NCBI GenBank assembly: GCA_018343915.1
Contig: JABRWF010000002.1
Location: 3,596,001-3,660,000, forward strand
Reading direction: 5' to 3'
DNA length: 64,000 nucleotides
DNA from: Agroathelia rolfsii
Lineage: Eukaryota; Basidiomycota; Agaricomycetes; Amylocorticiales; Amylocorticiaceae
In this document: positions 58,056-64,000 of the stretch, piece after piece
How the letters are laid out: the number at the start of each line of letters is the position of its first letter
Position numbering within the stretch: position 1 is the first letter of the stretch
Made by a program: the position numbers and the translations under genes
Notes under the pieces: model-generated
What the model saw: the letters and a program-made list of their open reading frames with translations, nothing else
Databases searched by the model: none
Told to the model about the DNA's origin: nothing

Positions 58056-58768
58056 TTAGAAATTGAGATCGCTCTCCGTTGGCGGACGAGGATCGTTCTC
58101 AAGCTTCCATACTTTGCCCCGCTTGGCTTTGTTGACCTTGGCTCGTAAATGCGCCACATCGCCATTATTACCCTCGCTAGCGTTGGTGCCAGAGTTTTCT
58201 CCGGCAATATCCATAACATCGGTACTATCACTGTCCGCCTGAGCTCGAAGGCTAGGCTTAACACCAAGAGTGGCACAAAGTGCTTTGTATCTCGAGCGGA
58301 TCTGACGGAAGAGTCGGGGTACGTCGAGATCAGATGAAGTGTCAACGGTAGAGGGATTGACGAGGGGGAACTGCTCGATCAGCTCGAGGAGATGTTTGAT
58401 ATGATGTACCGCACGCCTATAGATATATGCACCCTTTCGTGAGTGAGATTTCTTGGGGAAGATGAGCTTTGAAAATATATACTCGTCCTGTTTTCCTTGC
58501 TTGATATAAACTGCATTCCACATCTGAGCAAAGCCCTCATAGAATCCAATCTCTTCCCACATCTCGAAACCTTTTTGGATACCAAGATCTCGACCTTCTT
58601 CTAGCCCCTGTGCACGGCCATTTGAGACGCCTTCTGCCCATCCTTGATCATAGAATCTATATTTCAGGTAGTATGAGACCCTCGTATTGAAGATCTAGAG
58701 TAAATAAGATGCTTGGCGAACTGTTGCTCGAGGTGGATGAGATTTTCGATGTCAAAGTCTTCGGTCAT
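58056..58768 (-). CDS. LTO1/ORAOV1 homologue, Yae1-family protein
   Basis: The gene has a deca-GX3 pattern of glycines every four residues (GWAEGVSNGRAQGLEEGRDL, continuing GIQKGFEMWEEIGFYEGF), the hallmark of Yae1 and Lto1. In yeast these two form an adaptor that brings the cytosolic Fe-S assembly machinery to Rli1/ABCE1. The N-terminus (MTEDFDIENLIHLEQQ, then FYDQGW) fits Lto1. Two introns are inferred: one with donor GTTCGC that restores LEQQFYDQGW, and one of about 66 nt (donor GTATAT) that joins KQDE to RAVHHIKHLLELIEQF. The second avoids a low-quality insert; without it the frame stays open, so it is less certain. The C-terminal tail is hydrophilic. Confidence 0.8.
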
Positions 58769-59378
58769 GATTCCAGGTTTACAAGGAGCGTTTTCTTCTT
58801 ATTTGTGGGAACAAATCTTGGTATAGATACTGTCCGTGAGAGAATATAGGTAATTTCTGAATTATCACACGATTATCCGTGCGAGTGCCGGGAAGCAGAC
58901 AATCGTGATGTACAGATTTTTGAAGTCCGAAGGGGAAACTTTCCGGCTCCGACAGCCCTGTCATGTCCGTTGGAATATGAAATCCGCATGTCTACAGGAA
59001 GACACCCAATATAACTCTTAGTGTGTTGGGAATTTAAAATTACATCAGTTCTTTAACTTCTTATCTTTCATGACCTCATTTCCTCGGAACCGACTCCGAG
59101 TCTGATATCAGAAACGTGTCCAATTCAGCTGGAATCACTTGGATGCCGTCCGTGGTTTATAAATGCAATAATAGCTACGTTGGTCAGCTGTTTAATCGGA
59201 AAAACACATAGCACTATCTTTGCGTGCATGGTCTTCTTCTAGTTCTCAGGATATCGTCACGGACTGAAACTCGTATATACATGTATACTCTAATAAGTGC
59301 CACTAACCTTCCGCGCACATAAGCTCCCCTCATCACTTACACTTTCCATTCTCTGACCCCCTCGATATATTTATCAGC
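58769..59378. promoter_or_regulatory. Divergent intergenic region, LTO1 / dienelactone hydrolase
   Basis: 610 bp between divergent starts. It includes a pair of CTCCGAG/CTCCGAC-like elements in both orientations near 58920-59110 and an AT-rich segment with TATATA about 100 bp before the hydrolase start. No gene seen. Confidence 0.4.
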
Positions 59379-60373
59379 ATGTCCCGGACTATTCACAATA
59401 CGAATGAAGCGTGCTGTTCTATTCCACCCGTAGAATCGGATTACACTCCCAAAGGGACCTATAAGAAAGTCGGCGACTTCGACAAAGTGAATATATCAGT
59501 TACCGCAGTTCTCGCTTTTATTACTTCTACTGATAGGGCCCAGGTTTATGTAGTCGGGCGAGGAACAGAAGAAAGGGCACTTATATGTGTCTTTGATATC
59601 TTCGGGCATGTTTCACGTCTGTAACTTAATTATCCTGATTCATAATATTTCCTATGTCCAGATTCTGGCCGCAGACATGCCAAGGGGCCGATATCCTCTC
59701 TGAGAGCTTATGCGCTACCGTTTACATGCCGGATTTCTTTGAGCCCAATAAGCCTTTCCCAAAAGAAAAATTTCCACCTAAAACAGATGAAGAGCGTGAT
59801 GAGCTCCAGAAGTTTTTTGCGACTACCGCCGAACCCGGTGCAGCTATTGCTAAACTAACCAAGCTTGGATCCTTCTTGAAGACATCTGCTGGTGTCAAAA
59901 ACTTGGGCGTGTATGGATTCTGCTGGGGCGGTAAAGTAACTATTAATGCTTCTGGAGAGAATACCCCATTTAGCGCAGCAGCTATCGTACATCCTGCTAT
60001 GCTAAGTGCTGAGGATGCAACTAAACTGACGGTGCCTCTGGCAATTTATATTTCCAAAGACGAGCCTGTGGATGAGGTGAGATTAACCTTCCTCTAAGAC
60101 AGATGACGATCGTTACCGCTGAAACATAGACAAGTACGACAGGATTGTAAATGTACTCGGTAAAAAACCTTTTGCATCCAAGTGCGATAACAAGAAATAC
60201 CTCAACATGTTGCACGGCTGGGCTGCAGCTCGCGCGGACCTAAAAGATGAAGAGAATAAAAGAGAGTGCGTGTCAAAAAGTTCCCATTCATTCTGTATTT
60301 TCCATTAAAGATAATCACAAGATTCCAAGATGTATACACTCGCCTGGTGAAATACTTTGAAGGGACATGGTAA
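59379..60373 (+). CDS. Dienelactone hydrolase family protein
   Basis: Five exons (59379-59486, 59544-59605, 59662-60076, 60135-60265, 60322-60373) sum to exactly 256 codons (255 residues), the usual size. It is an alpha/beta-hydrolase with the Cys-Asp-His triad of dienelactone hydrolases: Cys in GFCWGGK, Asp in ISKDEP, and His in LHGWAAARAD. The conserved GADILSESL and YMPDFF are present. Fungal members may act on lactones or other esters from aromatic breakdown; the natural substrate is unknown. Intron 2 begins GCATGT (GC donor). Using it gives FDIFG-FWPQTCQGADIL, the family sequence. The nearest GT alternative would leave a 41-nt intron and insert HVSRL. Confidence 0.88.
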
Positions 60374-60843
60374 ATTACTTACTCGTGCGTTATATGATCA
60401 TGCTATATATACACATATATAGGTGGAATTCGTCCAATCTTTAAAATAACCAGGACCAGCTTATCATTTGTGGACTGACGAAATGTTGTATTTAGGTTCA
60501 TGCGGATACTTCGTATGTCTACATCTTCACTTGCATTAGTACCGTGACAAGATGGTTTGTTTTTGTTTGTATCAGTTCCAGGATCTCTCTGAAAGGACCA
60601 GCTGGGGTTTCTCTAGTATATCTCTAGCAGTATCTATGTAGAGAGACGTACAACCGCCAGTAATAAGGCAAGGAGCACATATACCACTCGATTTTGGCAT
60701 CGTTCGTTATACTGGCGTGAATGTTGTCTATTTATTCGTTTTTGATTTATTATTAAAAAAAGCTTAAAAGAAACCACACGGGACAGTAACCCTCATGATC
60801 CTCTTAAATGACTGTATTACTACTGGTGGTACCTTCTACAAGA
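60374..60843. other. Spacer 3' of dienelactone hydrolase
   Basis: 470 bp, AT-rich, no supported gene. It contains an A-run followed by GCTTAA near 60755. Confidence 0.4.
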
Positions 60844-62257
60844 TCATAATCCTTCTTCAAGATATCCTAATCTTGTTACATGCTTTTTGTGTGCATTATC
60901 AACGACACAGAGTTTCTCTATAGTGACCACCACTCCTGCTTGACTGGACACCCTACAGATATCAGTGCATCGATCATCGGCGTGAACATAATTGCGAGTA
61001 GTAATTACTGAAACCACAACACCCTGGTGACATGAACAAATTGAACACAAAACATCCTGTATCATAATATCTCAGCGAAACAACGTACAGTAATCTGTGG
61101 GGCCTATTAATGGTTTTGTATCAACAGAAGCAGTCAGCTTGTGATTACTTTGACCATGGACGCGCAAGTAAAATAGTGGCATACCGCATCAAAGAACATG
61201 TATCGCGCGCTACTGGAACTTGCATAAGTTGCCATAAGAAGGATGAGCAAGATTGAGTATATTGCGCCAGACAAGATAAGCGCGGCAAGCACGTTTGTCC
61301 TCCTTTTGACCTCAACTGCATGGTTCGTGACTTGGGTATTTGAATACCATATACGACCGGCTATGAGTGCTTCAATTTTGAGCAAGGCCAATAAGTATTA
61401 GTTACAAAAAACGATAGTAGGCTTGACACTTACACGTGCAGGTAACATTGATAACTAGAGTAAGAGCAATAAAGGATAGTATAAATGGTCGCTGCTTGAG
61501 GTCAACAGCAAGCCCGGAAGAAGCCGCCGTAACAGTTGCACCAAATACCAAGATAACAATAGCAATGCCTAGGTTTATGAAGCCCGGGTTGACCCAGAGT
61601 TATATCATATTGAATGGACATCACTAACCAAGACTGGCCAGTAAAAAAATAGATATGAGGACAATGAGGCGCCTGTCTTTATTCCAAACCCGATACAGAC
61701 GATTCAGCTGAGAAATGGAGATGGTAACTAAGATAAATGTTTTCTATTCAAGAGGAGACTTGATCACAAGACGCACCATGAACGCATCACTAATGACAGT
61801 TTGGATAGTATATGCTGTTGTTTTCACTAACTGTAGAGTTTTTTGTTCATTCTCCGAGTATGCCATAGTTGAGCCTTCATGTGCATTGATAACAAGTATC
61901 GAATCGACGATGATATGCTATGCCAAAGAAATTTCAGTGAAAACATCACGTTCAGGCATGTCGAGTCAGCCTACCAAAGTGGCTATTGTAAGCATGGTTG
62001 TGGAAACTATGATAACTTGGAGGTAACTGTCAGAGCGCCTCTGGCCAGTCTGACCCTTCAGGCTCAAGTCTTTGGACTTCCGTACTAATATATTGATGCG
62101 ACCACAAAATAATACTAGATAAATCCCTAGCGAAGCCGGACGAATAATAGTGAGCACGATGAGATCAGGCGGTTACAACCAAACAGTGTGAAGTACCATA
62201 ACATACGGATTCAGTGCAGATAGATATCAAAGTAGCGGCATCAAGTGAAAGTCCCAT
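60844..62257 (-). CDS. Multi-pass membrane protein of an Agaricomycete family, 3' end uncertain
   Basis: A chain of short exons on the minus strand gives MGLSLDAATLISICTESVCYG joined to IYLVLFCGRINIL. Further TM segments follow: SDSYLQVIIVSTTMLTIATL, HIIVDSILVINAHEG, QTVISDAFM, ISISQLNRLYRVWNKDR, RLIVLISIFLLASLG, GIAIVILVFGATVTAAS, RPFILSFIALTLVINVTCT and VLAALILSGAIYSILLILLM. The pattern (an early YGIYLVLF, a middle DAFM...LYRVWNKD, a late FFALTL...CT) is that of a large mushroom-specific family of about seven TM helices with no known function. The last exons (after SARYMFFDA, near 61190) do not give the expected ending: candidate splices yield unfamiliar C-termini. The gene may be decayed there, or I may have the wrong splice sites. 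Confidence 0.55.
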
Positions 62258-63004
62258 TGCGGCCACTGGCAGGATGCTTAAGCTCAAGGCCAGGGAAGAG
62301 CTAAGGCGTGGTAACTTGTATAGTATTTTTACTGGGGGGTTTTAAATGCCTCTTTCATGGCCATCTGATTATGAGTTTTGAGTTTGAGATCACGTTATGC
62401 TCACAACAATTGGTACACAGCTACCGGCAAAGTCGGTAATAGTTCATAAGGAAGTGCTGAAAAGCATATCAAGCCCGAGCCTTAAGTCAAATTTATGTAG
62501 CCGCATGTCCCATGTAGCTGATGGCACATTTACTATATAGCATTATATCGAATATTGTCGCCTACGTAATGCTGAGCCCGGCCAGGCGTCAGGTCCAGAA
62601 ATAGATTTTGGTCATTCTCCCAGTGGTAAAACCTGCCCACTGCGGCCATCTGAGTGAAGAAAGAGCATGTCATCACTGACATGAACCAGTCAGTAACTTG
62701 AACGCGGGAACAACTGTTGGGATTAACTGTAGGAGTTGTCACATGCCAGCCCCCTTCAAATTCCAGACATGTGGGTGCGGCAATGGCTATGTGCCAGCTA
62801 TGTTGATTTGTACACATGCTCGAGGTGAAGACTTGACAAGCAACTCTGTAATAACGGCAGGTGAAAGCCTGAACAGCTGGGAAATTGACGGTAAATCCAA
62901 GAATGCAACATCTCAAGATCTCAGCAATTCCTATAATTGGCGCCAGCGCAGATTCCAGTTGCGTCGCGTCCAGGTTCAAGACTACCACCACCACCATCGT
63001 CATC
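62258..63004. promoter_or_regulatory. Divergent intergenic region
   Basis: 747 bp between the membrane protein start and the prenylcysteine oxidase start. Open frames on both strands here overlap the oxidase exon in the wrong frame or have no known domain. Confidence 0.35.
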
Positions 63005-64000
63005 ATGCTACGCCCTCTGGCTCTGGCAGTCACTCTGAGCCCTGCGTTGGCCTTCCAGTTACCCTGGAATATCCCTTTCTTCTCTACGGATAGCCACCAA
63101 GCTCCTCTCGAAATCCCACCGGAAATTGAAATCGAGGTTGCCAGCGTGAATATTCCCGATGTGCCAACGACGCCACGCGTGGCCGTGATAGGTGCTGGTG
63201 CTGGCGGTTCGTCCGCTGCATTCTGGCTAAACAAGGCTAAGGAGCGTTTCAACCTCGATTTCGAGATTGATGTTTTTGAGAAAGAGGATTACATTGGCGG
63301 TCGTGAGTTCGCGACGTGATTCCGTATCCCTTCCTGGTCTGCGTGGTAACGAAGAGAACAAAAACAGGCAGCACTGTCGTCTACCCATACAATGACACTG
63401 AGCTGGACCCCGTCGAATTGGGCGCCTCCATCTTTGTCGCTGCCAACAAAAATCTTTGGCGCGCGTCTGAGGAGTTTGAGCTCTATCGCAAGAACTTTGA
63501 CGAAGACAAGGATACCATGGGAATGGGTGTCTGGGATGGCGAGAAATTCCCAGTGACGGTGAGTAGGCACTCGGTATGAATCTTTTCCTCCCCTCATCGT
63601 GCACCTTACAGGTCTCCAGTGGCTCATTCTGGAGAGAATGGTGGGGTACCGTCAAAGTCATTCTTCGGTATGGCTGGAACTCACCTGTGAAGACCAATGC
63701 ATTGTGAGCCCCCCTTTACTTGATATATTCATTTCGCTCCCATAGACTCATCTTTCGATAGCGTCAACAAGCTTTTGGAGAAATTCCTCACACTCTACGC
63801 GGCTGAACAGACGCAGTGGGATTCCATCGCCAACTTGTCCGCTTCCTTCGAATGGGAATACCTCACTGCACAGACAATGGCCGAGTATCTCGACTCACAA
63901 TCTATCTCGCCCAAGTTCACTCGTGAGTTGGTTGAGGCTGCCACGCGCGTCAACTACGGTCAGGTGAGCTTCCTTTATCATGATTGTTTGATTCACATGA
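63005..64000 (+). CDS. Prenylcysteine oxidase (PCYOX1-like), 5' part, runs off the window
   Basis: The start at 63005 gives a signal peptide (MLRPLALAVTLSPALAFQLP). An FAD-binding Rossmann motif follows (VAVIGAGAGGSSAAFWLN, with FEKEDYIGGRSTVVYPYN after splicing at about 63302-63367), then DPVELGASIFVAANKNL, MGVWDGEKF and LLEKFLTLYAAEQTQWDS. This is the order in prenylcysteine lyases/oxidases, which release free cysteine and prenyl aldehyde from degraded prenylated proteins in lysosome or vacuole. Exons after FTRELVEAATRVNYGQ lie beyond position 64000, so the C-terminal half is missing here. An in-frame ATG further upstream is less likely because it would bury the signal peptide. Confidence 0.87.

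Noticed and set aside
58640..58765. A further GC-AG intron in the LTO1 gene
   Set aside because: A GC donor (GCATCT) would fit by length, but a canonical GTTCGC donor a few bases upstream gives the better LEQQFYDQGW join.
62533..63252. 239-codon minus-strand frame over the prenylcysteine oxidase start
   Set aside because: It overlaps antisense the well-supported signal peptide and FAD-binding exon; it is a shadow frame.

Overview
The window reads as gene-dense nuclear DNA of a basidiomycete, most likely an agaricomycete mushroom. The evidence is short introns (mostly 50-65 nt, GTRNGT-type donors, many per gene), a class I myosin and a copper amine oxidase with fungal architecture, and a multi-pass membrane protein of a type that is abundant in Agaricomycetes. 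I see no rRNA, CRISPR array, bacterial operon or intact transposon. Most genes are conserved housekeeping genes. The irregular parts are 1-7.6 kb and 50.0-57.7 kb.

Layout. 1-2.3 kb holds a cluster of two direct and one inverted copy of a non-coding repeat. 2.3-7.6 kb carries a tandem pair of ARMT1/DUF89 phosphatase genes, the first broken and the second intact. 7.9-14.0 kb: UNC-45/She4 myosin chaperone, riboflavin synthase, a SAM methyltransferase, and an RNF126-type RING ubiquitin ligase on the minus strand. 14.3-20.3 kb: a 27-exon ABCC transporter, divergent from the RING gene. 20.5-29.7 kb: a Ser/Thr-rich single-pass membrane protein, a small membrane protein, class I myosin, and SDA1 convergent to it. 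30.1-33.8 kb: a disordered coiled-coil protein and a C2H2 zinc-finger factor, both minus strand. 33.8-35.8 kb is gene-poor. 35.8-41.9 kb: centrin, a Swi5/Sae3-type recombination mediator, and an Mdm1/Snx13-type sorting nexin. 42.4-50.0 kb: Oac1-type mitochondrial carrier, TRM6, a probable ER type I membrane protein, and a large unassigned protein. 50.0-57.7 kb: a copper amine oxidase gene preceded by a partial, broken duplicate that includes its promoter. 57.9-64 kb: LTO1/Yae1-family protein, dienelactone hydrolase, a multi-pass membrane protein, and the 5' part of a prenylcysteine oxidase gene.

How the genes relate. There is no biosynthetic cluster. Three products touch the actin/myosin system or are named for it (UNC-45/She4, class I myosin, SDA1), but this may be chance. 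The strongest observations are about gene structure. Three introns appear to use GC instead of GT donors; for two of them, using the GC donor lets the whole summed exon set stay in frame. The swi5-like gene is best explained by a 5-nt micro-exon. The myosin start codon forms its own coding exon. The ARMT1 pair shows a near-identical tract spanning an intron, which suggests gene conversion. I found no clearly new defence or biosynthetic system.
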